A DNA stretch of 64,000 bases from Actinomycetota bacterium (GCA_021323695.1 JAJPKN010000014.1:31126-95125); one strand, 5' to 3'; counted from the first letter of the stretch, positions 1-9,513 are shown. Made by a program: numbers and translations. Notes: generated by a model not told the origin, from the letters alone.

Positions 1-436
1 TGGCGGACAGCACCCCACCGAGCAGGAGGTCGTAGACGGTGTTGGGGACGGTGTTGGCCTGGTTGTAGGCATCGGCCAGCCGGCCCTGGCCCAGCACCCA
101 CGCCACCGCGATCAACCGGCCGAAACCGGACAGCCGCGAAACGGCCGTCCCACAAGCCATGATCACGGCGTTACCGGCGGGCGACGCCCGAGGCCGGACA
201 AAGCCCCCCAGCGCCTGTAGGTGACGGCCGGCGGGCCCGAGGTCCAGCTTGCCCGGCCGCGTCCCAGCCGCGGGACCGCCTGGCTGTCCCTGCGGCCCAA
301 GGGGGCCTCCCTGCCGCCAGCGTGCCTGGCTGGCCGCAGCCACCACCGCCTCGCCCGGGCTCGGTGGCACCGGGGGAAAAGCCCGGGGTGGCAGGGTCGT
401 GAGCTCTGGGTTGGAGCGGATCGGCGCCCCGGTCAA
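1..436 (-). CDS. murJ: Lipid II flippase MurJ, N-terminal part (cut by left edge)
   Basis: MurJ (MviN) flips lipid II across the cytoplasmic membrane for peptidoglycan synthesis. Only the N-terminal 145 or so codons are present. The conserved family start is readable from base 160 downwards: a CGTAVSRLSGFGR stretch, then VLGQGRLADAYNQANTVPN and a YDLLLGGVLSA segment, as in MurJ helices 1 and 2. It is preceded by a proline/glycine-rich extension of about 90 residues, as often seen in actinobacterial MurJ. The chosen start is a TTG whose last two bases overlap the stop of the DUF6049 gene (TTGA). In-frame GTGs at 370 and 344 are alternatives. The pairing with DUF6049 matches the mycobacterial Rv3909-Rv3910 order. 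Confidence 0.85.
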   Translation of the reverse strand, partial: MTGAPIRSNPELTTLPPRAFPPVPPSPGEAVVAAASQARWRQGGPLGPQGQPGGPAAGTRPGKLDLGPAGRHLQALGGFVRPRASPAGNAVIMACGTAVSRLSGFGRLIAVAWVLGQGRLADAYNQANTVPNTVYDLLLGGVLSA

Positions 437-2679
437 CTGGCTCCTCGCCGGTAGGCGGTGCGCCGGTGCCTCGGCCCGAGCTCATGCCCCGGTGCAGCCA
501 CAGCGGTCCCGCTCTCGGCTGTCGCCTCGTCCGGGGGGCCCGGGGCAGTGGCCCTCGGCACCAGGCGGCGGGCCCGGCGCCCATGGCGGGCGTTCCTTGC
601 CCACCATACGGCCAAGAACAAGGCCGCGACCACCATGAGGACCAGCCCCACCTGGGATATGGCGGTCGAACGGACGCTCACTTCGCCCCGGGCTATGACC
701 CGGGCCCCGTCGGGGGTGCTGAGCACCAAGTAGAGGGGGAAGGTCCCGCTGGCCCGAGCCACCACCGGCACCTGTAGGGTCGTGGTGGGCTGGGACAGGA
801 CCAAGTCGCAGAGCTCTGCCCCCGGGTTTACTGGCCGGCAACTGCCCTCGGCGAACCGGGTGGCCACGAACGACAACAGGTCACTGCGCAAGCCCAGGCG
901 GACATGAGCAGGAGAAGGGGCACCTGAGGCCAGCGCCAAGGGCAGCTTGGCGCTGCGGGCGGTGAGGGTGATGGACGCCTCCGACGGCAGCCGCAGCTCA
1001 AGGAGCGCGGCCTGAGCGGCCCGCTGGACGGCCCCGATGAGAGCCGCCCGCTGGCCCCCCCCGTAGATGGACGACAGGCTCAAGGCCAACCGCTGGCTCA
1101 GGGAACGGACCAGCACCGAGCGGGCGCCGTAGACCTGGCCGTCAGCCGACAAGACGCTCTGGGCGTCCCCGAGCCCCTCGGTACCCGCCAGGGGCTGGAC
1201 GGCTGAGCTGGGGGCCGCCACGGTCCGCACCAGGGGGCCGGGACCGTTGGTGGCCACGGGTACCTGCGCGAACAGCTGGGCAACGGGGACGGGCTGCAGG
1301 AGGGGGTTGCCCTCTAACCCCGACAGCAGCACCGCCAGGAACTGCGGGCTCAGGGGCCCCGGGTAGGGTTGCACCACCACTCCTCTTTGGTCGCTCGGGG
1401 ACTCCAAGTCGACCATGGCCAGCTCTGCCACCACTTGGCTTGCGACCAGCACCGGGTCAACAGTGGCTGCCCTCTCGCTGCAGCGCGCTGACAGCTCGGC
1501 GTCCACCCCCACCACCAGGGCTCTTTTGCCCGCGATAGACAGCACCGCAGGGCGGGCGAACGTCAGCTTGCTGTCCGCCGCGGGCAGCTCGGACAGGCCT
1601 TGGGGGGGCAGCACGAACTGCCTTACACCCATCGCCACCAGGGCGGCCACTGTGGCGGGGGCGAGAGGACGGGCCGAAGCCCACGAGGTCAAGGCCGGCA
1701 CCGTGCCCACCAATTGCCCCAGCTCCCGGGCGCCGGCGGTGAGCTCGGCACTGAGGTCCGCCTGCAACCCGGACTCGACCATCGCCTGGACGTCAAGCGG
1801 CAGTGCAGGTGCCGGGAGGAGCTGGTCGCCAGCCTGAAGCGCGGCGCGCAGGTGGGCGACGGCCGCCGCGGCCGCCGCGCCGCCGCTGGCCAGCGACTGG
1901 ACGGTAGGGGCCCCGGCCAGCAAGGTCACCGGTACCCTCCAGCGGACGAGGTCGTAGGCGTCGCCCTCCAAGTCGGCCGCTGCCGGGGCCGGGACCGGCC
2001 CCGGCACCCCACTGGGGCTGAACGGCACTGGCGCCGAGAAGGGCAGCACCAGCCCCACTTGCAGCCTTTTCAGGCCCTTCGCGTACTTGTCCACGTACAC
2101 CAGGAAGGTCGTGAGGGGTTGGCCCATCCTCACCCCTCCTTGCTCCAAGAACACCTGGACAGGGTGGACAGCTGTAGTGGTGAGCGGCAACCCCCCACCA
2201 GGCTGGTCCACGGGCAGGTCGATGTCGAAGCCCCCCCTTGGGTCGGGCACCAGGCTCTTCAGCGGTACCGGCCCGGTCACGTCATAGGGGGCCCCGTAGA
2301 TGTCGCCTTGGAGGGCGGCGTCGAACGCCGAGCGGGTGGTGAGGCTGCCGTAGACGATCACCTCGATGTCCTCCCGGGCTGGGTCACTGGCCTGGACCCC
2401 GATCTGCAGGCGGAAAACGGACGGGCCTGGCCCGACCCACGCGGGCTGGGACAGCAGCGTCAAGCGGTCCGGGCCAACGGGGACACGGCCCGCCGGCCGC
2501 CCGCCGTTCAGCGCGCCCGGCTGGGCCCCCGGGCCAGGGTCGTGCTTGGCCAGCGCGGCCGCCACGGGAGCACCATGCGCCCTGGGCCCGGGGAGCACGG
2601 CAGCCAAAGCGAACAGGACGCAGGCGGCTGCACCCAGGGGCCGGGCCCCGGCCAGCCGAGGACGCCGCCTGTCAGCCAT
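433..2679 (-). CDS. DUF6049 family secreted/membrane-anchored protein
   Basis: The 748-residue protein has an N-terminal signal segment (about residues 12-35, hydrophobic, after several Arg). A long, mostly beta-type extracytoplasmic region follows. A single C-terminal membrane helix (about 672-695) ends in a basic tail with several Arg, giving type I topology with most of the protein outside. This matches the actinobacterial DUF6049 family (Rv3909 type), whose gene sits immediately upstream of murJ. The conserved pairing suggests a role in envelope assembly, but no activity is established. It overlaps the upstream acetyltransferase gene by 8 bases and murJ by 4, so the three genes are probably one operon. 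Confidence 0.8.
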   Translation of the reverse strand: MADRRRPRLAGARPLGAAACVLFALAAVLPGPRAHGAPVAAALAKHDPGPGAQPGALNGGRPAGRVPVGPDRLTLLSQPAWVGPGPSVFRLQIGVQASDPAREDIEVIVYGSLTTRSAFDAALQGDIYGAPYDVTGPVPLKSLVPDPRGGFDIDLPVDQPGGGLPLTTTAVHPVQVFLEQGGVRMGQPLTTFLVYVDKYAKGLKRLQVGLVLPFSAPVPFSPSGVPGPVPAPAAADLEGDAYDLVRWRVPVTLLAGAPTVQSLASGGAAAAAAVAHLRAALQAGDQLLPAPALPLDVQAMVESGLQADLSAELTAGARELGQLVGTVPALTSWASARPLAPATVAALVAMGVRQFVLPPQGLSELPAADSKLTFARPAVLSIAGKRALVVGVDAELSARCSERAATVDPVLVASQVVAELAMVDLESPSDQRGVVVQPYPGPLSPQFLAVLLSGLEGNPLLQPVPVAQLFAQVPVATNGPGPLVRTVAAPSSAVQPLAGTEGLGDAQSVLSADGQVYGARSVLVRSLSQRLALSLSSIYGGGQRAALIGAVQRAAQAALLELRLPSEASITLTARSAKLPLALASGAPSPAHVRLGLRSDLLSFVATRFAEGSCRPVNPGAELCDLVLSQPTTTLQVPVVARASGTFPLYLVLSTPDGARVIARGEVSVRSTAISQVGLVLMVVAALFLAVWWARNARHGRRARRLVPRATAPGPPDEATAESGTAVAAPGHELGPRHRRTAYRRGAS

Positions 2680-3454
2680 GCCCTAGACCGAGCCCTGCCG
2701 AAAGCACGCACAGGCCGGAGGGGGCCTCCTGGAAGCCAGCCCGCCGGTAGAGGGCGAGGGCGGCTTCGTTGCCCAGTTGGGTGTTCACCGCGACCTCTTG
2801 GGCGCCCTCGGAACGCAACCAGTAAAGGCCGTCCAACAACAGCTTCTTGCCTATGCCCCGGCCCTGCAGCTGCGGTGCCACCGCTATGCGCTGCACGTAG
2901 CCGCTGCCAGCCGTGACCCCGCAAATGGCATACCCGCCGACCCTCCGCCCCGCGCCCAGTGCCACCCTCAAGCGGCGCCGGTCGGTGGCCGCCAGGACCT
3001 GCAGCAGGCCGGCACGGTCGAGCCGCCAGAACGGGCTGAAGCAAGCGGCGTCGACGGCGAGCAACTGCCGGCGCCGGTGGGGGCCCGCCCGCCGCAGCCG
3101 GGGGGACGGCGGAAGAGGGGGAAGAGGGTGGGACCGGGCCAGGACTAGGAGGTGGAGGCGCTCGTGGACGCCGAAGCCCGCCTCCAGGAAGCCTTGTTGC
3201 TCCGCGGGGGAAAGGGCGCCTGTGATCACCCGGCCAAAGCCCTGAGCCGCCAAGACGTCCAGGCAGCGGCGGACAAAGGCCACAGACGGGGGGCCGCTGG
3301 CCGGGACCAGGAAGGCCACCGACCCGTCGGCTCGCCAGGGCCCGGCTCTGGCCCGCTCGCCTCCCCAGCGGATGACGCTGCCCACCCGGGCAGGCTGACG
3401 GTCACCTGACCTGGCCGGCCGGCTGGATTGCGCGAGCCCCTTCACGGCGCCCAA
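2672..3454 (-). CDS. GNAT family N-acetyltransferase
   Basis: This is a 260-residue predicted acetyl-CoA-dependent acetyltransferase. The C-terminal half carries the GNAT fold: a beta-4 strand (YVQRIAVAP) runs into the acetyl-CoA loop QLQGRGIGKKLL (motif A), followed by the NEAALALYRRAGF motif B. The N-terminal 100 residues resemble a degenerate second GNAT-like half. A later start, for example at the V of VGSVIRW, is possible because the first 25 residues are low-complexity. The substrate cannot be read from sequence; both peptide/protein and small-molecule targets fit. It is the first gene of the transcript that continues into DUF6049 and murJ. Confidence 0.75.
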   Translation of the reverse strand: MGAVKGLAQSSRPARSGDRQPARVGSVIRWGGERARAGPWRADGSVAFLVPASGPPSVAFVRRCLDVLAAQGFGRVITGALSPAEQQGFLEAGFGVHERLHLLVLARSHPLPPLPPSPRLRRAGPHRRRQLLAVDAACFSPFWRLDRAGLLQVLAATDRRRLRVALGAGRRVGGYAICGVTAGSGYVQRIAVAPQLQGRGIGKKLLLDGLYWLRSEGAQEVAVNTQLGNEAALALYRRAGFQEAPSGLCVLSAGLGLGHG

Positions 3455-3539
3455 AGTCTAGCTCCGGGCCCGGGCTAGCCCGCCCTGGGCGGCGGCCAAC
3501 GCCGAGGGCTCATGCCCGGGCCGCAACCTGCCGATACCG

Positions 3540-4634
3540 TTGCTGGTGATCGACCTTCCCGCCGTCTTACGTTACGTGGTGGAGCAAGGGGCCTCCGACC
3601 TGCACATAAAGGTCGGCTCACCGCCCCGGGTGCGCATCAACGGCGAGCTGCGCATGGCGCCTTTCCCTGCTGTCGGCCCGGAGGAGTGCCAGGAGCTGAC
3701 CGACATCATCCTCCCGCCCGAGCGCCTGGACGAGTTCAAGACGACGGGGGAGGCCGACTTCTCCCTGTCCGTGAGCGGCCTGGGCCGCTTCAGGTGCAAC
3801 GCCTTCCGTCAAAGGGGCACCCCGGGGCTCGTCCTGCGACGAGTGCTGCCGAGCGCCCTGTCCGCCACCGACTTGGGGCTCCCGCCGGTTGTGACCCGCC
3901 TGGCAGAAGAGCACCGGGGCCTGGTGCTCGTCACCGGGCCGACCGGCTCGGGCAAGACGACCACCCTGGCTGCCATGGTGGACCACATAAACACCAACCG
4001 CGCCGCCAACATCATCACCATCGAGGACCCCATCGAAGTCCTGCACCGGGACAAGATGTCCATCGTCAGCCAGCGCGAGATCGGGACAGACACGACCAGC
4101 TGGGCACAAGCCATGCGCAGGGTGCTACGCCAAGACCCCGACGTGATCGTCATCGGCGAGATGCGCGACGCGGACACCATCTCGGCAGCTCTGGCCGCGG
4201 GCGAGACCGGCCACTTGGTGCTGTCCTCGCTGCACACGACCAACGCCACCGAGACGATCAACCGGATAGTCGACTTCTTCCCCCCGTTCCAGCAACGGCA
4301 GGTACGTATCAGCTTGGCGTCCGTGCTGCGTGGCGTGATCAGCCAGAGGCTGGTACCCCGAGCCGACGGCATCGGCCGTGTCGCTGCCGTGGAGGCCATG
4401 GTCAACACAGGCAGGATCGCCGACCGCATCTTGGACCCCGGCAGCGGTTCGGGCGAGTCCATAGAGGACGTGATCGCTGAGGGTGAGTACCACGGGATGA
4501 TCACCTTCGACCAAAGCCTGTTCAACCTGTTCAAGGCGGGCGAGATATCGCTGCGCGCCGCACTGCAGGCAGCCACCAACCCCCACGACTTCCGGGTTGC
4601 CCTCCAAACAGCGGGGCTGCTGCCAGCCCTCTGA
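3540..4634 (+). CDS. pilT: PilT/PilU-type type IV pilus retraction ATPase
   Basis: A 364-residue hexameric secretion-type ATPase powering retraction of type IV pili from the cytoplasmic face. It has an N-terminal PAS-like half beginning with ASDLHIKVGSPPRVRING, Walker A GPTGSGKT at 133-140, Asp box around IEDPIE (161-166), Walker B DVIVIGEMRD at 201-210 and His box GHLVLSSLHT at 224-233. The C-terminal retraction motif AIRNLIRE is not intact; SIEDVIAEG stands in its place, so a PilU-like or divergent role is possible. The start is TTG 3540 or GTG 3546; neither has a strong Shine-Dalgarno. No other pilus genes are in the window. It lies 29 bases upstream of the CCA-adding enzyme gene on the same strand. 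Confidence 0.88.
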   Translation: MLVIDLPAVLRYVVEQGASDLHIKVGSPPRVRINGELRMAPFPAVGPEECQELTDIILPPERLDEFKTTGEADFSLSVSGLGRFRCNAFRQRGTPGLVLRRVLPSALSATDLGLPPVVTRLAEEHRGLVLVTGPTGSGKTTTLAAMVDHINTNRAANIITIEDPIEVLHRDKMSIVSQREIGTDTTSWAQAMRRVLRQDPDVIVIGEMRDADTISAALAAGETGHLVLSSLHTTNATETINRIVDFFPPFQQRQVRISLASVLRGVISQRLVPRADGIGRVAAVEAMVNTGRIADRILDPGSGSGESIEDVIAEGEYHGMITFDQSLFNLFKAGEISLRAALQAATNPHDFRVALQTAGLLPAL

Positions 4635-4663
4635 GCGGGCGCCGGTCGGTATGCTCGGTCCGC

Positions 4664-6051
4664 GTGGTCCCAGAAAGGCTAGAGGAAGCCCTGCAGGTAG
4701 CGAACGAACTAGCCGGCCTGTTCTCGCGCGCGGGTGCGCACCTGTACCTGGTGGGTGGGGCCGTGCGCGACGCCGTGCTCGGCCGGCTGGCCCCGGGCGC
4801 CGACCTCGACTTCACCACCGACGCGGTACCGGACGTCACCGAGCGGCTGCTGGCCTCCTGGGCTGACGCGGTCTGGTCGCAGGGCAAACGCTTCGGCACC
4901 ATCGGTGCCATGAAGGCCGGGCGCCGCTTGGAGGTGACCACGCACCGCGCCGAAGAGTACACGTCCTCGTCGCGCAAGCCCGAGGTGGCCTTCTCCACTG
5001 CCCTCGAAGCCGACTTGGCCCGCAGGGACTTCACCATCAACTCGATGGCCCTGTCGCTGCCCGACGCGGTGCTGGTGGACCCCTTCGGCGGGGTGAACGA
5101 CCTGGCTGCAGGACGGCTGCGGACCCCTCTGGCCCCTGAGGTGTCCTTCAGTGACGACCCACTGAGGATGCTGCGAGCGGCGCGCTTCATCGCCGGCTAC
5201 GACATGGTGCCTGAACCCGCTCTCGTCGAGGCCGCCAGCCAGATGCGCGGGCGCCTCGACATCGTCTCGGACGAGAGGGTGCGCGACGAGCTCGACAAGC
5301 TGGTGGTCTTGCCCGACCCCTCCTCGGGGCTGTGGTTCCTGGTCAACACCGGCCTGGCGGAGGAGTTCCTGCCCGAGCTCCCGGCCCTGGCCTCGAGCAG
5401 GACCCTGTCCACCGCCACAAGGACGTCCTCGCCCACACCATCGCGGTGGTACAACGCGCCCGGCCCGAAAGGACCGTCCGCCTGGCAGCCCTGTTCCATG
5501 ACATCGGCAAGCCCAAGACGCGTTCGTTCGGCCCCAGCGGCGTCAGCTTCCACCACCATGAGCTGGTAGGAGCACGCATGACCCGCGACCGTATGCGGGC
5601 CCTACGCTACCCAACCGAAGACATCGACCGAGTAAGCCGTCTGGTGGAGCTGCACCTGCGCTTCCACACCTATGGGATGGGCTGGACGGACAGCGCCGTC
5701 CGGCGCTACGTACGAGACGCGGGAGACCTGCTGGACCAGCTCAACGAGCTGACCCGGGCCGACTGCACCACCCGCAACGCCGCCCGTGCCCAGGCTCTGT
5801 CTAGACGGATGGACGAGCTCGAAGCGCGCATAGCCGAGCTCAAACAGCAGGAGCAGTTGGCTGCCATCCGGCCCGACCTCGACGGCACAGCGGTCATGAG
5901 CCACTTGGGCATACCGCCCGGGCCGCTCGTCGGCCGGGCGCTCGCCTACCTGCTGGAACTGCGGCTCGAAGAGGGCCCGCACTCAGCCGAGGAGGCCAAG
6001 CGCTTGCTCGACCAGTGGTGGGAGGGACAGCCGGAGTCGCGCTCGCGCTAG
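4664..6051 (+). pseudogene. pcnA: CCA-adding enzyme / tRNA nucleotidyltransferase, interrupted by a frameshift
   Basis: The product would add or repair the 3' CCA of tRNAs (class II nucleotidyltransferase, Rv3907c type). The first part reads from GTG 4664 and has GGAVRD (31-36), the metal-binding DLDF (47-50), the RRDFTINSMA motif and DPLRMLRAARF. Homology then leaves this frame after LPELPAL at about 5388. It resumes in the +1 frame as LEQDPVHRHKDVLAHT and continues through an HD domain (FHDIGKP) to a stop at 6051. Restoring one base near 5388-5393 would give a protein of about 462 residues, normal for the family. It could be a base-calling error, a real mutation or, less likely, recoding. 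The stop overlaps the ino1 stop on the other strand. Confidence 0.85.
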
Positions 6052-7130
6052 CTCACGCTGGTCCCGGCGGCAAAGTCCTCGACCATCCGGCGAGCAACGT
6101 CGTCGTGGTACTGACGGGGGGGCGACTTCATGAAGTACGCCGACGGCCCCAGGAGCGGGCCGGCAATGCCCCGGTCCAGCGCCAGCTTGGCGCAGCGGAC
6201 GGCATCGATGACCACTCCCGCCGAGTTCGGCGAGTCCCACACCTCTAGCTTGAGCTCGATATTGAGGGGGACGTCGCCAAAATTACGGCCTTCGATGCGG
6301 ATATAGGCCCACTTCCGGTCCTCCAGCCACGGGACGTGGTCCGACGGCCCCACGTGGACGTCCCGGCTGGAAATGCCGTGCTCGATCTGGCTCGTGAGCG
6401 ACTGGGTCTTGGATATCTTCTTCGACTCGAGCCGCTCACGCTCCAACATGTTCTGGAAGTCCATGTTGCCGCCGAAGTTCAACTGGTAAGTGCGGTCGAT
6501 GGCCAGCCCCCGGTCCTCGAACAGCCTGGCCAGCACGCGATGGACTATCGTCGAGCCCACTTGGCTCTTGATGTCGTCCCCGATGATGGGCACGCCGGCC
6601 TCGCTGAACCTTGCCGCCCAGGCCGGGTCGCTGGCAATGAACACGGGGATCGCGTTGACGAAGGCCACCTTGGCTTCGAGGCAGGCCTGCGCATAGTACT
6701 TCTGTGCTTGCTCCGAGCCGACGGGCAGGTACGACACCAGCACCTCGGCCCCCGTGGCCCTCAGCACCCCGGCGACGTCGACCGGCTCAATGGGAGACTC
6801 CTGGACCACGTTACGGTAGTACTTTCCCAGCCCGTCCAGCGTCGGCCCCCGCTGCACCTCCACGCCCAAGCTGCCCACATTGGCGAAGCGGTAAGTATTG
6901 TTCTGCCCGAGGAAGATAGCCTTGCCTACGTCCTCACCAACCTTCTCGACGTCTACGTCAAAAGCCGCCACCACGTCAATGTCGCTCACGTGGTAACCAC
7001 CAAGGGCGACGTGCATGAGGCCAGGCACCTGCTCGGCCTCTGACGCATTGCGGTAGTACTCGAGGCCCTGCACGAGCGAGCTGGCGCAATTACCGACACC
7101 AGCGATAGCCAGGCGGATCCGGTCTTTCAT
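6048..7130 (-). CDS. ino1: Inositol-3-phosphate synthase
   Basis: Converts glucose 6-phosphate to 1D-myo-inositol 3-phosphate using NAD, the first step towards phosphatidylinositol and mycothiol in Actinobacteria. The 360-residue protein begins with the NAD-binding [16 protein letters not shown] and contains [55 protein letters not shown] and [16 protein letters not shown], close to the mycobacterial enzyme throughout. The ATG at 7130 is supported by GGAG six bases upstream. It also overlaps the stop of the upstream PadR gene (ATGA), so expression is probably coupled to that regulator, as in Rv0047c-ino1. Confidence 0.95.
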   Translation of the reverse strand: MKDRIRLAIAGVGNCASSLVQGLEYYRNASEAEQVPGLMHVALGGYHVSDIDVVAAFDVDVEKVGEDVGKAIFLGQNNTYRFANVGSLGVEVQRGPTLDGLGKYYRNVVQESPIEPVDVAGVLRATGAEVLVSYLPVGSEQAQKYYAQACLEAKVAFVNAIPVFIASDPAWAARFSEAGVPIIGDDIKSQVGSTIVHRVLARLFEDRGLAIDRTYQLNFGGNMDFQNMLERERLESKKISKTQSLTSQIEHGISSRDVHVGPSDHVPWLEDRKWAYIRIEGRNFGDVPLNIELKLEVWDSPNSAGVVIDAVRCAKLALDRGIAGPLLGPSAYFMKSPPRQYHDDVARRMVEDFAAGTSVS

Positions 7131-7930
7131 TGAACTCCATCCTTTAGGTGTAGGTGGTTGGGGAGCGCCGGCAGGGCACCAAGCCCCTCGCTGGGCGCAT
7201 AGTGGAGCTGGGACGTGCTCACCAAAGGGACGAGCCGGCTCGTACCGGGCGCGCCCGCCGCCAGTGCACCGCCAGGCCCGCCCCCTGGCCCCTGGCCCGG
7301 CCCGTGCGCCCCCAGCACCCAAGCATCAGCGTCGGCATCGGGCAGAGGCCCCGCCAAAGCCGGCACCGGTTGGCCCCCACCGGCCGCCCTCTCCTCGGTG
7401 ATCAGCCGCTCCAACCAGGACACGTCTCTGGCCAGGGTGTCCTGCTGGCGCTCAGCCAGGAGACGGGCGTAACGGTCGTCCCTGCGCGCCCGGGCACGGG
7501 TCGCCAACTGGGCCAACTTCTCACCCAGCAAGGCCCGCCGGCGCTCGAACAACCCGAGGCGAGCGCCGGGCGGCAGGTAGCGGGCAAATGCCAACCTGAG
7601 GTTGAACAGGCGCTCGTCGTCATCGGCGCCCCGGTCGGTCATGAGGAGCTGTTGGAACAGCTCGGCACCCCGAGCCGTGATGCTGTAGACCTTGCGCCGG
7701 CGGCTGGCGCGCCGCTCGGCCAAGACGGCCGCCACGCTCGGTGGGCTGGCACCCCCGGCAGGCGCCAGCGCCCGCACAGCCCCCGCCGCCTCCAGCCGGG
7801 CCAACGCCGGGTAGAGAGAACCGAACGAAACCGTGCCTGAGAACCCGTAGAGCTCGCTCAAGCGCTTCTTCAGCTCATATCCGTGCATGTCCTGCTCCTT
7901 GAGCAGGCCCAGCACTGCCATCTCCAGCAC
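7127..7930 (-). CDS. PadR family transcriptional regulator
   Basis: A 267-residue regulator starting at GTG 7930. The N-terminal winged helix is typical of Pad[21 protein letters not shown], then a [16 protein letters not shown] recognition segment and the wing [13 protein letters not shown]-terminal helical region follows, and a Gly/Pro-rich tail of about 80 residues is less conserved. The gene overlaps ino1 by four bases, so it probably regulates its own operon and hence inositol synthesis; the effector is unknown. The divergent spacer (7931-8083) would hold the operator. An imperfect dyad around GATGTATCG / CTATATCC near 7950-7972 is a candidate only. Confidence 0.88.
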   Translation of the reverse strand: MLEMAVLGLLKEQDMHGYELKKRLSELYGFSGTVSFGSLYPALARLEAAGAVRALAPAGGASPPSVAAVLAERRASRRRKVYSITARGAELFQQLLMTDRGADDDERLFNLRLAFARYLPPGARLGLFERRRALLGEKLAQLATRARARRDDRYARLLAERQQDTLARDVSWLERLITEERAAGGGQPVPALAGPLPDADADAWVLGAHGPGQGPGGGPGGALAAGAPGTSRLVPLVSTSQLHYAPSEGLGALPALPNHLHLKDGVQ

Positions 7931-8083
7931 GGACAGAATGCTACCAGACGATGTATCGAACCGCTATATCCTTCTGGGCACGTCGGCAGCAGGCCTTGGG
8001 TAGGCTGATGGCGTGGCTCTCGCCCAGAACCGGTCCACCGGCACCTCGAGCCCAGCCATGAGGCCCACGCCCGAGGTGGCAGC

Positions 8084-8497
8084 GTGAACCTGCTCACCTC
8101 CACCGCGTCCTCCCAGGAGCGGCCCTTCCGCATAAGCGGGACCATCGACTACCGGCTGGCACGCAATGTGGTCCTGTCTGAGTACCGCAAGGGGCACATT
8201 TCACGCCTGGACATCTGTGATGCCCATCCCCAATTGCTGAGGGCGGCACGCGACGCCGGTGAGGACGCCCGAGAGGCCTGCCCGGTCTGCCAGGAGGCCG
8301 GCGTCAAGCTTGTCTCGTACGTCTTCGGCCACCGGCTGCCGCCTTCCGGCCGTTGCGTGGCCAGCGCAGCTGAGCTGGCCAGGCTGCTGAGAGCCGGCCG
8401 AGACCTGTCCTGTTATGTCGTCGAGGTCTGTCCCTCCTGCTGGTGGAACCACCTGAGCAAGGTGTTCTCGATCGTCTCCGAGCCAACCCCACGCTGA
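8084..8497 (+). CDS. DUF5318 family protein
   Basis: A 137-residue cytoplasmic protein with no signal or membrane segment. It has paired cysteines (CPVC near 66-69 and CPSC near 117-120) that look like a zinc ribbon. A conserved N-terminal stretch around FRISGTIDYRLARNVVLSEY is also recognisable. The family is restricted to Actinobacteria and occurs in the same neighbourhood as the PadR-ino1 pair (Rv0049). The start is a GTG at 8084, 153 bases from the divergently transcribed PadR gene. No function is established. Confidence 0.78.
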   Translation: MNLLTSTASSQERPFRISGTIDYRLARNVVLSEYRKGHISRLDICDAHPQLLRAARDAGEDAREACPVCQEAGVKLVSYVFGHRLPPSGRCVASAAELARLLRAGRDLSCYVVEVCPSCWWNHLSKVFSIVSEPTPR

Positions 8498-8626
8498 CCG
8501 GGGCCTCGACCCGCGGGCTTGCCCTTGGGCAGCTCCGTTGGGGTGGTCACCCGGCAACCAGGGGTGCCCACCGTCACCCCTAGTAGGGCTACCAATAAGC
8601 CCCACCAAGGAGCCGAGGTCTTCCTC

Positions 8627-8672
8627 CCGCGGCCCCAGGTGAAGGTGCTGCCCCGGTAGCCTGGGCCCGCGG
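8627..8672. repeat. 13-bp imperfect inverted repeat upstream of panB
   Basis: Arms 8627-8639 (CCGCGGCCCCAGG) and 8660-8672 (CCTGGGCCCGCGG) pair at 12 of 13 positions across a 20-base loop. The dyad lies in the 215-base spacer between the DUF5318 gene and panB and ends 40 bases before the panB ATG. It could be a leader hairpin, a terminator without a U-tract for the upstream gene, or an operator. The rest of the spacer shows nothing recognisable. Confidence 0.5.
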
Positions 8673-8712
8673 CCGGCAGCCACCGGGGCGCTGGACCGCC
8701 GGAGGTGACCAC

Positions 8713-9513
8713 ATGCCCACTGGCAACACCGCAGCAGGGGTACGGGCGAGGAAAGGGGAGGCGGAGCCACTGGTGATGGTGACGGCCTACGATGCCCCCA
8801 GCGCCAGAGCTGCTGCCGCGGCCGGGGTCGACGTCATCCTGGTCGGGGACTCCCTTGGGATGGTCGTGCTCGGCTATGACGACACCTTGCACGTCACCAT
8901 GCGGGACATGGTGACCCATACTGCCGCCGTGGCCAGGGCCCGCCCGCCGCAGCTCGTGGTGGCAGATATGCCCTGGACGAGCTTCCACCTCGGTGCCGCT
9001 GGCGCCCAACGCAACGCCGCCCGCTTGGTGCGCGCCGGTGCCGGTGCCGTGAAGCTCGAAGGAGGGGCCAAGCGCCTCGAGGTGGTCCGCGCCATATTGG
9101 ACCTGGAAATCCCGGTGATGGGGCACCTGGGGCTGACGCCCCAGTCCGTGCACGTCATGGGGGGCTTCCGTGTCCAGGGTAGGGGAACCTCGGCGGCCCG
9201 GGCCATCGTTGAGGACGCGGTCGCCCTCTCCGAGGCCGGCTGCTTCGCGCTGGTGCTCGAAGGGGTGCCGGCTCAGGTAGCCAAAGAAGTGACCACCACA
9301 GTGCCGGTGCCCACCTTTGGTATTGGTGCAGGTGCTGACTGTGATGGTCAGGTCCTCGTGTTCCACGACATAGTGGGTTGGAGCGGTGCTCAAGCACCTC
9401 GCTTTGTCCGCCGCTATGCGGACCTGGAGGGCCTCGCCACCCAAGCGGTCTCCCAATGGGCCTCCGACGTGCGGGCGCGACGGTTCCCAACCCCCTCTGA
9501 GACGTACCACTGA
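8713..9513 (+). CDS. panB: 3-methyl-2-oxobutanoate hydroxymethyltransferase
   Basis: Ketopantoate hydroxymethyltransferase transfers a methylene group from 5,10-methylene-tetrahydrofolate to 2-oxoisovalerate, the first committed step of pantothenate and CoA synthesis. The 266-residue protein has the TIM-barrel family motifs: VGDSLGM with metal ligand D46, VADMPW with D85, KLEGG with E116, GHLGLTPQ and the catalytic E183 in VLEGVP. GGAGGTGACCAC immediately upstream gives a strong ribosome binding site for ATG 8713. It stands alone; no panC or panD is in the window. Confidence 0.95.
   Translation: MPTGNTAAGVRARKGEAEPLVMVTAYDAPSARAAAAAGVDVILVGDSLGMVVLGYDDTLHVTMRDMVTHTAAVARARPPQLVVADMPWTSFHLGAAGAQRNAARLVRAGAGAVKLEGGAKRLEVVRAILDLEIPVMGHLGLTPQSVHVMGGFRVQGRGTSAARAIVEDAVALSEAGCFALVLEGVPAQVAKEVTTTVPVPTFGIGAGADCDGQVLVFHDIVGWSGAQAPRFVRRYADLEGLATQAVSQWASDVRARRFPTPSETYH

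Noticed and set aside
1600..2916. Long plus-strand frame (438 codons) opposite the DUF6049 and acetyltransferase genes
   Set aside because: It is a GC-rich shadow: low-complexity translation, no family motif, fully antisense to two recognisable genes.
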